From positions 19,407,501 through 19,471,500 of the forward strand of contig NC_133200.1 of assembly GCF_049306965.1 (NCBI RefSeq): DNA of 64,000 nucleotides, written 5' to 3'. Source of the DNA: Danio rerio. Lineage: Eukaryota; Chordata; Actinopteri; Cypriniformes; Danionidae. The translations under genes were made by a program, and so were the position numbers. Under the pieces are notes generated by a model, which saw only the letters and a program-made list of their open reading frames with translations, ran no database searches and was not told the origin of the DNA. Of the stretch, positions 33,341-46,312 are shown piece by piece (the first letter of the stretch is position 1; every line of letters begins with the position of its first letter).

Positions 33341-33754
33341 CCCTCGCTTTCACCTGGTCACAGCTTCACTTCAATGCATAAATAAATCCATGCTGTTTTA
33401 CTTTAGCAGGATTCCTCTGAACATCTGTGATGGACAAACCACTGGCATGTATTTTTTCAGTTCACATTTTTCATGCCACATGCACATGGTTTAATTCTGT
33501 GAAGAAATTAAACATAAATTAGTCCTGAAAGTACACAACAATGGCACTGAAATGGTTTTATACACTTTTTTGCACTACAAACTTCAAATCCAAACTATGT
33601 GTTTAAAATCGAAATCCATTACTGAGTTAGCATTGTTAACTGTTTTGGGCATCGTTGAACCATTTAAACTCAAAAAAAAAAAATGGTAGATGTCAATTTT
33701 AATGCATATGTAGTGTTCGTCTAAATGTTACATAGTTTATCAAAAGAACATATT

Positions 33755-34385
33755 TTGAAAATATGCTCATTTTACAACTCCTCTAGAGTTAAACAGATCA
33801 GTTTTCAAATTTTTTAATCTATCCATTCAGATGGCAGGAGCACTTTTAGCTCAGCTTAGCATAGTTCAAATCAAATCTGATTAGACCATTAGCATCTCCC
33901 TATAATGAAAAAGAAAAGTGTTTTCATGATTTTCCTATTTAAAGTTTCTATAGTTACATTGTGTACTAAGATTAAGAGAAAATTAAATGTTGCTGTTTTC
34001 TAGTCAGATGTGGCTAGGAACTATACTCTCATTCCGGCATAATAATCAAGGAACTTGTGTAATATCATTGCGCCTGCTGCAGACATGGTATGGCAGCAAA
34101 ATTCCTTGATTATTACGACAAAATGAAAGTACAGTTCCTAGCCATTTCAACCTATAGAAAACAGCAACATTTGATTTCCAGTTTGATTACAGAAGATTCA
34201 AGCTGTAGGAAAATCTAAATATTTTGCCATTTTTGAGTAAGATGCTAATGGTCTAATTCGATTCAATGATCTATGCTAAGCTAAGCAAAAAGTTCTACCG
34301 CCAGACCCATAGATTGACTCAATGGATTTGAAACTGTATGTGACTTGTGAAATGAACATTTCCAAAACGAAGTGAAGTATTTCTT
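33755..34385. mobile_element. Foldback MITE (~630 bp palindrome)
   Basis: Left arm segments 'agctcagcttagcatagttc' and 'gaccattagcatctcc' pair with right arm 'gatgctaatggtctaattcg' and 'gatctatgctaagctaagc'. Near the centre 'cataataatcaaggaact' pairs with 'ttccttgattattacg'. The whole unit is therefore one long imperfect inverted repeat. A partial relative lies at about 61440-61675. Confidence 0.75.
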
Positions 34386-34389
34386 TAAG

Positions 34390-34860
34390 CAGGTCTTAGT
34401 GGTGTTACAAACCTGGTCCTGTATGCTGTGTTTTGTTTTGTTATTTTTTTTTGTTCACCCTTTTTTTTGTCTTTTCCACGCCGTTGTTTGTTCCCATGGT
34501 TTTTTCAGTTACTTTCTCCTCCTCTCTTCATTATCTTGTCAGCCATTTTGCAAAACGCTTCTTTGCTTCAGTCAGTCTTAACAGAACAATTCCTTCTTCT
34601 TCTTCTTATTGGGATTTTAGAGGCAGCTTGAATATTTTGCATTGCATTACTGCCATCTGGTATTTTACTTTACGTTCTTATTGCTAACAGAACAACTGAC
34701 CAAAGCTAACTGGTTTTATACAAAATGGCTGACAAGATAAGAAGAGGAGCAGAGACAGTAACTGGGGAAACCACGAGAACAAATGAGAGTGTGGAACAGA
34801 GGAACACCGGAAACATTGAGGACAAACTGAAACACAGCACCAGAGTGGTAACAAGTGAAA
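34390..34860. mobile_element. Second foldback element
   Basis: The left arm around 34500-34580 ('cagttactttctcctcctct', 'cttgtcagccattttgcaaa') pairs with the right arm around 34690-34790 ('caaaatggctgacaagataa', 'gaggagcagagacagtaact'). The outer parts also pair ('gtcctgtatgctgtgttttg' with 'gaaacacagcaccagagtgg'). It abuts the previous palindrome. Confidence 0.7.
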
Positions 34861-36320
34861 TGACTTCACTTATTGACTAATTTGCTTTAAATTGTGCTAT
34901 GAAATGATTTGTTCATTGAGCATGCTGGTTTAGCTGCTGTATGTTTACTTGCTCAGTAGGTAGTTTTTATGCTGCAGTTCTTTAGAAATATTTTAGATGT
35001 GCTTTCAATGCCTTAAACACAAGCTCGTCTGTTTGTTTAGTGCATTTGTTAAAATGGCTGACGCTTCAAGAGCCCATTCGGAAAGATTTGAATGTTTTGA
35101 AATGTAGCTGTGATTATGGGCATTAATGAAGATAATGTTGCTGTGTTTATTGCAGAGCGTGATGAAGGAACCTAAAGTGCATTTATTAGAGCTATTGTTG
35201 ATATAATGTACACACAGAGTTGTAAAGAATGTGCTTTGACTGCTTTGGCCTTTTGTTTTCTGTATTTCTCTTTTAAATTCACGTTCTTTCATAGAACATG
35301 ACTTATTGATGATGAATAATTAATTTAATCTATAGAACGAAAGCTACCTGGTTTATTACTTTGTATTGGACTGAATAAAGATACATTTTTTATTGTTGAC
35401 ATATGTTGTATTTAAATTACTTTCATGAATATTCATCATCATGTTGTTTGTGAGTAGTTGCACAGTGTCTTTATTCAGTGGGGCGAGCTGTCCACATTAT
35501 GAAAATTATCTTATAGGCCTCTTTCAGGGCTCACAAAATCTGCTAGCCTGATGTCCTGTGGCTTTTGTTTTTTTAGTTGGGTTACCAAAATCTATCAATA
35601 TCCCACTGGGCACAGTGTAGATAGATTTAGGTAGCCGGCCTGAAAAAAACTATAACCCCAGGACTTCACACTATGATTTTGTAAGCCCTTGTCAAAGCAA
35701 ATAAGAACTCCCATTACTCTAGTTAATAAACTAATTGGACTCATTTTCCCGCAATGTTGCAGTCTGTTGCAAAGTTGTAGGCAAGTTGTTTCTGTACTGT
35801 TTTCAGTCCTGGTATTCAGCTGTTATTCCCTAATATTTGCTGTCATAAATTGTGCATATTTCAGTTTGTGTCTTTCTTCTCAAATGCAAAAAAAATCATG
35901 GTTATTTTAATGTAGTAGCACCATTGTACCATCAAATATGTAACCATGAATATGTTTCAAAACTTTTTTATTCTTAACATTATATAACCTATTGGCGTTA
36001 ATAGTCAATTTGATGTTTTTATTTTTTATTTTTATTTTTTTAAGTGGATGTCATTACTTCTGTGACATGCAGTTGCTTAAATTCTTAATTTTTTTCAGCA
36101 GGGTTGTAACAGAGGCCATTGAATTTGTTTGATTTAGAAGTATTGTGTATTGTTTTTTAAGTAACTTACTCTGTTTTAATCATTTCTGTAATGTAATAAA
36201 ATAATGTACGAAGGGAATTACCTTAAAAAGTTCATATACCTTATATGTGCACTATAATCGATGACTTTCCTCTGCGGAAGCTGAATATATAGGTAAGATT
36301 TTAATATTTCATGTCACATA

Positions 36321-36326
36321 TTTATT
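36321..36326 (-). terminator. Candidate poly(A) signal of downstream carboxypeptidase
   Basis: TTTATT on plus (AATAAA on minus) about 150 bp past the stop codon. Position is plausible; not otherwise supported. Confidence 0.35.
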
Positions 36327-36476
36327 AATTTGTCATCAAGTAATGTAATAAGCTGTAAAACCTACAATCTGACAACCATTAATACAAAAAGTAAACCCAT
36401 TTTTGCATTAATGACCGGCTGATGGTACATTTTGGCTTACTCCTGCACTTTGACTAATCACAAAAATGCTGTATGC

Positions 36477-39400
36477 TTAATAAGGATTATTCTTGATGTG
36501 CTCCATGATGACCATCAGAGCGAGCCAGGTCTCCTCGGCGGTGGGCAGGATCTGATCGGCTGGCAGAATGAAACCATACCGACCGGTGTCTCTCAGCTCA
36601 AAGGTGTAGGAGTACTTGATGCCCTGTTCATAGGCCCAGTCAGTAGTGACTCCATCAGCTTGATCTGAGAGAAGACATGGTAAACAATGAGAACATCATA
36701 ATTAATAATCATTAGGGTATTGGTTTGATATATACAGTAAGTGCTTTATATTAATGGTAAATGTTCTTACAGATGGTAGTAATGATGCTGCCATATGTGT
36801 AGGCAGTGTTATATAAAGACTGCAGTTCACTGGTGGCCTTTCTGGCAAGCTCATGCTGAAAGGACAATACAGAATTCAGGTGAAATTGTGTTAAATATTT
36901 AAACTTATAAAGTATGTTTGTTTTCAGATGCATACCAGTTCAGCCTGGTCCTTTGCAGCGGTTTGTGTGTATCCATATGGGTAGAGAAGCATCTGGGAGT
37001 AGCTGTGGATGGACAAGAAGGCCTTGAGATTGCCATGAGATTTCACAAATTCTACAATGGCTTTCACCTCAGGCTCAGAATGAATGCTGGGACCATGGTA
37101 GGTCTGAGAGCATGGGTTGCTGCTGGATCCAGGGCCTGTAGATTAAAACAATGCATGTCGGTTTAATAAATAAATCAATGTGATTTCTAAAATCCCAAAC
37201 TTCAATGCAACATCTCACCACCAAAGCCAGTCTCCCAGTTTCGGTTGGGATCAACTCCGACACAGCTGGAGCCAGTATTGGGCTTTCTGGTTTTCCTCCA
37301 CATGCGGTCCTTCACGAACCAACCAGTCAATTGAATTCCAAAAAGAAAGAGGAGACATTTCATTATGAAAGGTCAATGTCAATTTAATGTTATAGAATTT
37401 TATTATTGCCATTGAATATCAAATAATAAAACCATAATAACAGTTCTCTTCTGTTTTTGTGTCTTTAATGCACACAATTGTTCGTTTGTTGGTTTTCTTG
37501 CCATTCAGAACTATCATTAAATCTGAGTTTGTCTTTTTTTGTTCAGACATGAAAGTACAACAAATATATATCATTCAGCCTAGACACCTCCTTACACAGC
37601 ATGTAGATTGGGAGATAGTAGGGACTTACTCTGCAGGAAGGTTGGAAGTCCTTTGAGTGGGAGAGACTTATGCCACAAGTAGGTTGAATTATTAATATTT
37701 TTTGTCTTGGAGAAATAAATCTGCTAGGTTGCTGATTGGATAATTATTACAGAGCAAGTACAGAGACATGCCTACTGCTTGTATATTCACAGACATGCTG
37801 TCTAAGACTATAACACATACATGTATACCCTCAAACAAGGCAGGAGAGCGTGAAGAAAAAACAAACAATATGAATCTTGATTAAGTGTATAAACAAACAG
37901 TTGCATTAGCAACATGCATTTATCCACACAAATTGACTGAAATACAACAAATGAAATGAACACCCTCCAAAACAGCCTTCTTTCACCAAAACATTTTTTT
38001 TTTGGACCACCATAGTCTATGTGACCACATACTATATATGTAGACCTTGGTGACCGATTTAACATTAGTGGACTAGAATATATGTGCACTTGGTAACTTT
38101 GCCAACCAGCTTATCTCTAGTGAGCTATACTATGTGTGACCGGGCTACCTTGGTAAATGGCTTAGCACTAGTGAACTAGACCATGTGTGAGGCGAGCCTT
38201 GGTTACTTTGCCAACTGACTGAACAGTTAAGCACCTTGTTAGCACCTGAAAATGAAAATCCAACTCATGAATAGACACGAGAGAGAAGAAAAACATGTGA
38301 CTATAGGAGCCTGATAACGACTTGTTTAATGTTAGTTCAAAGCAACTGAGATTGGTGAACAGATCCTGGATTCTTACTCGCTTTACAAACCCATCACTCT
38401 GCCACTAAAGAAAACCCAAAAGGAGCAAAACCTGAAGCTTCCCACCCTTAAAAGCCATCCCGCTCACACTGCACAGCATTTGAAGAAGTGTTTTAGTTTT
38501 CCACAATATGAAAAGACAAGACCGAAGATCTTGCCAATCACATCACAAACAAGCCTTAAAATATGGAACATTGCTTTGAATTGACTGACAAATTACTTGA
38601 AATATTTAGTCAAAGTTCAAGCAGCCAACATTTACCCATATAACCTTGTTGAAGGACTTTTAGTTTTTGTTTGTTAGATTGCTAGTGCAAAAAATACTAA
38701 GGCATTTAAAATGTTAAAGCAACAGCAACCAACTACTTGCACATAGTTGATGACGTAGTAGGAACAGATGTGAGAAAAAAGTAATAACTGTGACGTGTTA
38801 ACTCACAATTACGATATTTAGTCCCTGCAAATTTTCTACATATGAGCTCAAATTTAGAAAAAAGAACAAAATTGTGTGATTTAAAACATCACATTTACCC
38901 TTATCACAAATTTCCAACAAGTAGCAGAAACAAGCTTCGATATATAATCTTCCACGTATCAAACTTACATCACTATGGGTGTAGGCAAGACCGTCAGGGT
39001 TGGCGACGATCTCCAAGAAGATATCATAGCTGTTCAAGATGTCAGTGAGGACTGGGTCACGTCCATAGTCAGTCACAATCTGCAAAGGTATAAAACATGG
39101 GTAAATTATACTAATGAAATTATGGTTTCCTTAACGAACCATGCATTGAGCTTTACCTTTTTGGCAAACCAGATTCCGCTAGCATGGGTGATCCATTCTC
39201 TGGAGTGGAGACCAGTGTCTATCCAGATACCAGGACGGTTTGCTCCAGTGCTGAACTGATTTACAGGATATTAGTTATACTGATCAGTTGAAAATATGAA
39301 TTGTTGCTGACATTCGCATGCTCTCTTAAAGGGACAGTTCACTCAAACATGAAAATTCAGTCATTATCTACTTACCCTCAAGAGAAACTTTTTCATTATA

Positions 39401-42090
39401 AAGGTTCTAAATTGGCCTCAATGGTTCCATAAAGAACTTTTAACATGCATGGAACCATTCTATTGCACAAACATTTCTTCATAGAGGGAAAATAGCCAAC
39501 TGATTATAAAAATGTTATTTACACATATACACAAAAAACTAAAATGGTTCTTTCTAGGCTTTCGGATTTCGTTATGGGACCTTGAATTCTACAACTATTG
39601 GTTATAAAAAATTAACTAAATGACTTTATTCAATTTGTTGGAGCAGAGATCAAGTTCTTAGAATAATTTAAAAGCATAAATAAACAATAAATAAATGGAA
39701 AATAATCATTAATCAAGTGCCTAAGTGTTAGTATTTAACCATGAATGAAACATTTGCTGATAATAGATGCATAGTGAATACAAGATGTAAAGCTATTCTG
39801 GCATTATTGTCAGCATTTTAAAAGTTGGATAAAACTAATGTCATACTTTACTGTATTTAGTGTGCAAATTTGGATTTAGAAACTAATTTCTATCCATAAT
39901 AATAAGTTAAAGTTAATTTTCAGTTACATTAACAACCAAAACTACTATTTTATAGAGTTATAACCTACTTTCAGGACGTTCAAGGGGCGGTTCTCATAGC
40001 TCTGACCAATCTCAATTTTGCTGACCATGTTCTGGTTTTCTGCCACCAGCATATCCATGAAAGAGTTGATCTGAGAACAGCATGGAGAAGAGCAAATGTT
40101 TAAGCATATTTTGAGTGTAAAAAAGTCATAATAAAAATTTAAGGTCTTGTAAATCTAATGAACTAATTCTTCATCACTCACAGAGTCCAAATCATGGTAG
40201 GTGGTGTAGACAAAGTCATCGGTGCTTCTCGGAAAGCCGCGGTATTTCAACATCTGCAGTTGTTCTTCATCCACCAGATCCTTATGGCAGAGAAAGCCAT
40301 CACATAAGTAAGGATTCACAACTTTCAGCATTTTACTGTATATAATTACCCTCCATTAATAGTTATGTGTAAGTAAATTGAATTATTTATTTCCCACCTG
40401 GACATTCTCGATCATGATGTGATATGGGATCTGATTGTAGGCCAGAAACGCTCTGACAGCCTGGAGACTGTGGAAAGGGACATGAAGATCAACAGGCAGA
40501 GACTCTCTAGCAGGATTCATCCAGAAGTCCAACTGAACACAAAAGAAAATGTATGTTGTATAGATTTATATTACATTTTAGAATGAACTATATTAAATAA
40601 CACACAAACACATTCATCTGATGTAACATGATATTATGTAGTGCTATAAAATAATACGAAGCAGTGGTGCAGTAACGCTGTTGCCTCACAGCAAGAAGGT
40701 CGCTGGGTCGCTGGTTCGAGCCTCGGCTCAGTTGGCGTTATTATGTGGAGTTTGCATGTTTTCCCTGCGTTCGCGTGGGTTTCCTCCGGGTGCTCCGGTT
40801 TCCCCCACAGTCCAAAGACATGCAGTACAGGTGAATTGGGTAGGCTAAATTGTCCATAGTGTATGAGTGTGTGTGTGAATGTCTGTGTGGATGTTTCCCA
40901 GGGATGGGTTGCGGCTGGAAGGGCATCCGCTGTGTAAAAACTTGCTGGATAAGTGGCGACCCCGGATTAATAAAGGGACTAAGCCGACAAGAAAATGAAT
41001 GAATGAATGATATAAAATAACATTACTATTTTATTAATTTGTTATATTATTATTATTCGTTTCACCAGACACACACAGGATTCTACAATTGCTGGTACAT
41101 TTTGCCTGATGTAATCTTCAAGATAAATAAAAAATGACACTAATTATATCAAATTATCTCTAAAAAATTATGTTTAAATGTGTATTTGGGTACGTTTTAT
41201 TTAAAAAATGTTAAAAATTATATACTTAATATTAATGTTAAAATTTTAATACATATTTTTGACTTTCTCTACATTATACATTTGTTGTCTGTCATTCTAG
41301 TTTCACAAAAACTATACATACAAACAGCTCTGTAAAATATTAGAAAATATACTACATATTCAAGTAAGTAAAATAAACAATATGTTATATACAGTAAATT
41401 AAATTGTTTAAATTAATACTAACAGAAGCTAATCTACTATACAAGCACCGTCTAAACCAATCAGATAATCCATTTATTTTTTCAAATGCTTACATACCCC
41501 TAGTAAGTCAGCTTCAGTCAGTTCCTTCAGAAGTGAGATCTGCTCTGCATTTTTTGCATTGATCCGAAGAACCTGATCTCTGCAGAAACATTAATACACT
41601 TTTTTTTATTATTCAGGATACTTTTGAAACATGTTTCATGTTGTCATCTGCAGTTAAGTGTCTGGATGTTCAGTATGCTGATTTTGCAGATTTTTGTTGA
41701 TCAATCGAAAATAAATAACATAATGGCAAGATACAGCTGCTAACATGTTTATATTTTGCAAAATATATATATATAATAAATAGATTTAAATATTAATAAA
41801 TAACCAAAGCATGAAGTAGAGGATAAAGGAGTGTACACTGTACAGAATATTCAACATAATTACATTTAATTAAATAAGGTTTCACAAATAACAAGTGCTG
41901 TATTATTAATAATGAAGATTAAAAATGAAGTGCTGTATTATTAATAATATCTCAGTTGGAGCAATATTAGCAAAGAATCTGAAATTTTGAAAGAAACTAT
42001 TTTGTAGTAAAATGTTTTAACTCACCCCTCAAAAGTCACTTTGCCGAACACGGCCACAAAAAGCGCAGTGAGAACCAGTAAACCCTTCAT
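36477..42090 (-). CDS. Procarboxypeptidase A, downstream tandem copy (complete, 418 aa)
   Basis: Secreted zinc metalloprotease of the M14A family that removes C-terminal hydrophobic residues from peptides in the gut. Eleven exons: 42026-42090, 41498-41579, 40398-40532, 40182-40280, 39969-40070, 39157-39255, 38969-39079, 37219-37309, 36936-37135, 36771-36855 and 36477-36664 (1257 bp with TAA). Signal peptide [16 protein letters not shown], then an activation propeptide to about residue 108 (trypsin-type site after KYR108). Catalytic residues are present, with bovine numbering in brackets: His178 (69) and Glu181 (72) in HSREW, Arg236 (127), Asn253-Arg254 (144-145), His305 (196), Tyr357 (248) split across exons 10/11, and Glu379 (270). 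Position 364 (255, floor of the S1' pocket) is Thr instead of the usual Ile. Exon phases equal those of the upstream copy. cpa1 and cpa5 are candidate names; I could not decide. Confidence 0.94.
38015..38222. repeat. Minisatellite of ~65 bp units in intron 7
   Basis: About three diverged units, each carrying 'ccttggt' followed by 'actttgccaac' or a variant, then 'ctagtgaactagaccatgtg' or a variant ('tagtggactagaatatatgt', 'tagtgagctatactatgtgt', 'tagtgaactagaccatgtgt'). Confidence 0.65.
40659..41011 (+). repeat. Near-full-length DANA/HE1-type SINE (intron 2)
   Basis: Head with 'agcagtggtgcagtaacgct' and 'gctggttcgagcctcggct' (B box), body 'ccccacagtccaaagacatg', and tail 'ttaataaagggactaagccg' with (GAAT)n. 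Lies inside the carboxypeptidase gene on the opposite strand. Confidence 0.9.
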
Positions 42091-42129
42091 TCTGCTGACT
42101 TCAGTAGAGCTTTCCCCATCAACAGACCG

Positions 42130-42137
42130 TTTATATA
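42130..42137 (-). promoter_or_regulatory. TATA box of downstream carboxypeptidase
   Basis: TATATAAA on the minus strand, 40 bp upstream of the ATG, implying a 5'UTR of roughly 10-15 nt. The same octamer occurs at the same place in the upstream copy, and both leaders share AAAGCTCTACT just before the ATG. Confidence 0.8.
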
Positions 42138-44421
42138 CCAGCCTGCTGATTGAGACTAGGTTTTTTGGTATACAGGGTCACTGTTCAGATCAACCTGCTG
42201 CTTTGGTTCTCACAGACTTATAAAACACTGATGAAAAAAAAGGTATGGGAATATTGCATCTGTTTTCTCGCCTGTTACTTTATCAGTTCAGTGATTATAC
42301 AGAAGAAAACAAGTTGCAGTTTTTATTTCAAGTCCCTTTTCCATGGTTTAGCATGGAGGTAAATGGGAAATTCTGCTTACTAATTGGTATTTTTGTACAG
42401 ATTATTTATGTTTTAAATATTGCTGATGCATGTTTTTATATAAATTGCAAGAGAAATTTTAAAAATGTGATTGTAATGATGAAGAGATTTAGGCAATGTG
42501 TAATCATTTTTTGTAAAATTTTACATACAATTTTAAGTTTAAATAAGAACATTATTATTATTTAAAATATTTTTTTCCTTATTTTTCTCAAAAATAAAAG
42601 TAGAATTTTAATCAAAGTAGAAATTTTATTTAAGCCAAAAACAGTCATATTTCAGCACTGTATTGTTTGTTTTGTATATGCGTTTCTGCATTACCAATTC
42701 AGTATGCACGCATAACAAAACATATAATACAAAATATTGTTTTCATTATTCATTTATTTACGTGGATAATATAGCCACAATTATGGTTGTGTATGGTGTC
42801 AGAAAATCAAAAATGTATCTTTTGAAATTGCTCGCTAAAGTTGATATGTCAAATTTGAAAAGTGTTGCAAAATTTTTATGTAGCATTGTGGACTGTGAAC
42901 AGCCCACACTCCTTTTCAGCCCTGGAGTTTCAAGCCTTAGACCGGCCCATCTCAGTTCACGACTGACTATATTAAAATAATGAATCATTTCCAATTCATT
43001 TTCTGATGACACTATCACATCTTTTTCAAGGAATCAGCTACTTTAGATCTTCAAATGTCAGCGGGTCGGCGTCATAACGCAATGTGCTACTGATTACAGT
43101 ATTACTTTCTTTTGATGGCTTAATCTTTTTCTCCCCTTTTTAGATTTCTGATCAAGTTATGTCAGATTTATTAATGTAGTGAATCATCTGATTTTCATTG
43201 AGCAGGTGTGATATTTATTAATATTAATTATTCAAATTCTTATTTTCACTAAGGTGCAGCTGTTTGGGGTTGAATAATAGTTACGTCATCATTAACCTGC
43301 AGGCTGCATTCTGCTCAAGGGGGATGCGAGAAAATAAATTAAAAAAAAGAGCGAAGCTGCAGAAAAATAAAGAATAGAAAGATTGAGGCTATGGTCAAAT
43401 AAATAAATAAATGAAAAAAGTGTGACTGCTGAGAGTGCAGGCAGCATAGGGACACAGGCCTATGCGGCCAAAAAACAGACTTCTCCCGGTCCTCCCGATT
43501 AGCCAATCTGGGCCTGACTGTGAAAATGGAGGCTTTAAACAACAATGGATTTTTAGTCACGAGACCAATTCAGCTAATATGGTGGATGACTTTTTTTCTG
43601 CAGTTGTTTTGGATGCTCTCACTTTTGAAAGAATTGTTATTTAGTTTTTAACAGATTAATCCCAGTTTATACATGATCAATATTGCTTTTCTTCAAGGGA
43701 AACGGAACGTATACTGTTGTTATGGCACTCTCCCAGTCTATACTCTCACTCACACTTCCAACTTTATACTTCTGTGTAACTCGTAGCAACAACTCCACCT
43801 CACTGGTGGCTTATTTATTAAACAGTTTTTTTCCTCGATATATTGCAATTTTTCAAACTGCAAAATTGACCTTAACGCATGCACGGACGAAAGCATTTTC
43901 AGAAGCTTCAGTGTGGATGACCAATTTTTGGGAATTGATTGAGACAAGAGTGGACACAGAACATTTAAAAATACTTTTAGGTGTTTTTAGATAGCATTCT
44001 GAAGTATTTGCATCATTATTTTTTAGATAAGAAGATAAAGAGAGAGAGATTGACTACATTGATTGATGGATTGAGTGATGGCATGATGAGATCATGTGAC
44101 TGCTACCCTTTTTGCCTTTTTGTGCAAAAGCAGTGGCTTTGTTCAATCCTTACTTTGTTATCCTGTAGTTCACAGTAGGAAGACTACAGCATTCAGAGTT
44201 GTAAATTCAATATTTACATTAATACACTTTACTACAGTCATGTGGGACCTACTGTATCTTTTCAGTTGCAAAACATTGATAAGGTTGTAGGGAATTTGCT
44301 AGTTTTGTTTGTGTGTTTTAATGATTGTACAAGCATGTATCTGTACTGTATATGTGACAATAATAAACATAGATAATAAAACATAACAGGGAACATAATA
44401 ACATTATATATATATATATAA

Positions 44422-44440
44422 CTGTTTTAGGACAGTAAAA

Positions 44441-44491
<51 letters not shown>

Positions 44492-44494
44492 NAN

Positions 44495-44565
<71 letters not shown>

Positions 44566-44581
44566 TTACTGTCCTAAAACC
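44422..44581. repeat. Palindrome around an unresolved (TA)n tract
   Basis: Perfect 16-bp arms GTTTTAGGACAGTAAA (44424-44439) and TTTACTGTCCTAAAAC (44565-44580) enclose poly-A, (TA)n and poly-T. Two ambiguous bases (N at 44492 and 44494) lie at the centre, as if read or assembly quality failed at a hairpin. Confidence 0.9.
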
Positions 44582-44887
44582 AGCTTGCACAATACTAAAT
44601 ATTTTGATGTTGCACTATAAAAGTTAGTTAAAAGGATTTTTACAACTGTCCTGCAGTTAAAGAGTTGAGTTTCACCACTTTTGAAGCAGCACTTAACATA
44701 AATCATTGAAGCTGTAACCCACTTGCTTTCACTGGGAGAATACTTTGCAACCATGGAGAACATTTACGTAGAATCAAAATAAAATATAGCAACTTCTCAT
44801 TTCCCATCAGTCTTAGTACATGTGGCAACTACAGAAAAGTCAAGCTTTGAATACACAAATTATCTAAACTCTTTGGTCATTTTTGAG

Positions 44888-45056
44888 CATGATGCGTCTT
44901 GCTCCCGGAGGAAACCCAGGCAAACATGGGGAGAACATGCAAACTCTACAGAGAAACACCAACTGACCCAGTCGAAGCTCAAACCAGTGACCTTCTTGCT
45001 GTGAAGTGAATATGCTACCCACTGCACCACCGCACAGCCTGAATGTATTCGAAAAT
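44888..45056 (-). repeat. SINE head fragment (DANA/HE1 type)
   Basis: Reverse-complement head: 'cggaggaaacccaggcaaac', 'catgcaaactctacagagaa', 'gctcaaaccagtgaccttct' (B-box region) and 'ctacccactgcaccaccgca'. The 3' half is absent. Confidence 0.85.
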
Positions 45057-45299
45057 GGTAAAACTTAATTGTTTAACACTAGTGGAGTTGTAAAGTGTCT
45101 TCAAAAAATAAAGTGTTTCTTTCATATACTCACTATAGCTTCTAGTGTGAACTTTGCAGTTTAAGTGAACAAATAAACAGCTGGTACCAATAGCCAGTAC
45201 CAAAACCTGTGATTTTATGTCATGTAAAATCTGTAAAAAGTATTGGTTAGCCAAACCAAAACAATAGGATTTAAGTTAGTTATCTTGATTTGTTTAGAA

Positions 45300-45768
45300 C
45301 AGAGATAACCAAACTAAGGCAAGCAGGCCAAAGTTGGCCCATACTACCTTTGATTTGGCCCAACATCCCTCTTGAGAAGAGGAGAATGATAGGAAGGTGT
45401 TAGGGCAAATATCTTTGACAGAGATCGTCATTTTGAATTTAACGTAAACTTTTGTTTGTCTGACTTTTTAAAAATGTAAATACTGTCACTTGATGGAAAG
45501 AGGGCATGCACCACACACTCCATTGTGATATTAGTGGGATTGTTTTTACTGTATTAAGTTCATTTTGTATGTTTTTTTTTAAACACTGTAGTAATTATTA
45601 AATTTTAAAGCAATGTTTTGTAGCTTTTTTTTTAATTTTAGGAATGAAATTATGAAATCACTCATAGAAAATTAAATATAATACAGATAGGTATTTTTAC
45701 CTTTGGCCCACAGCCCTCAACCGCTTTTGCGTTTTGGCCCTTCATAAGAATACGTTTGGGAACCCCAG
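45300..45768. mobile_element. hAT-like MITE with 8-bp target duplication
   Basis: Left end CAGAGATAACCAAACTAAGG and right end CGTTTGGGAACCCCAG are imperfect inverted repeats. Flanks GTTTAGAA (45292-45299) and ATTTAGAA (45769-45776) match at 7 of 8 bases, as expected for hAT insertion. The interior repeats 'ttggccca' and has no transposase. Confidence 0.8.
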
Positions 45769-45999
45769 ATTTAGAAAATGTGTTTTTTTTTTCAGTCATT
45801 TTAATATTTAATGTGTCTATTAAAATATATAGTACAAATGTCTTTAACCTCCACTGTTTGTTTTATGGTCATATTATTCATTCAATAAATATAACAGTGC
45901 GTCAAAGCATATTTATAGACACTGTTTCCTCTGCACATGTGTTGGTTTTGATATTGGTGTATTTTAACAAGATTCAGTACTAACAGATTAATGAGTTTT

Positions 46000-46112
46000 A
46001 ATGTGTGTGTTTGTGTGTGTGTGCGTGTGTGCGTGCGTGCGTACGTGCGTGCGTGCGTGCGTGTGTGTGTGTATGTGTGCGTGTGCGTGCGTGCATGTGT
46101 GTGTGTATGTAT
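46000..46112. repeat. (GT)n/(GTGC)n microsatellite
   Basis: GT run with interspersed GTGC units; an alternating purine-pyrimidine tract about 110 bp long. Confidence 0.95.
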
Positions 46113-46194
46113 TTACTTAGCATTTTTTTGTGGGTTTAGTATTTTCTGCTATTAAAGTTTGTTACCAAGGTCCTTTTAAATAGGTCCTAGGTAA

Positions 46195-46236
46195 CAAACT
46201 TTGAGTGCCTAGAAAAGCGCTATATAAATGTAAGGA

Positions 46237-46312
<76 letters not shown>

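Larger units (their letters stand above)
33341..36476. other. Convergent intergenic region cep41 / carboxypeptidase
   Basis: Holds both 3' ends. A candidate cep41 poly(A) signal AATAAA is at 33381-33386, with a later one at about 35374. A candidate signal for the minus-strand carboxypeptidase (TTTATT on plus) is at 36321-36326, about 150 bp past its stop. Two foldback elements fill 33755-34860. 34900-36300 is AT-rich DNA in which I recognise nothing coding. Confidence 0.6.

Noticed and set aside
42663-43018. Overlapping ~105 and 86 codon frames on opposite strands
   Set aside because: No homology, AT-rich, in intergenic DNA between the carboxypeptidases; chance frames are likely.
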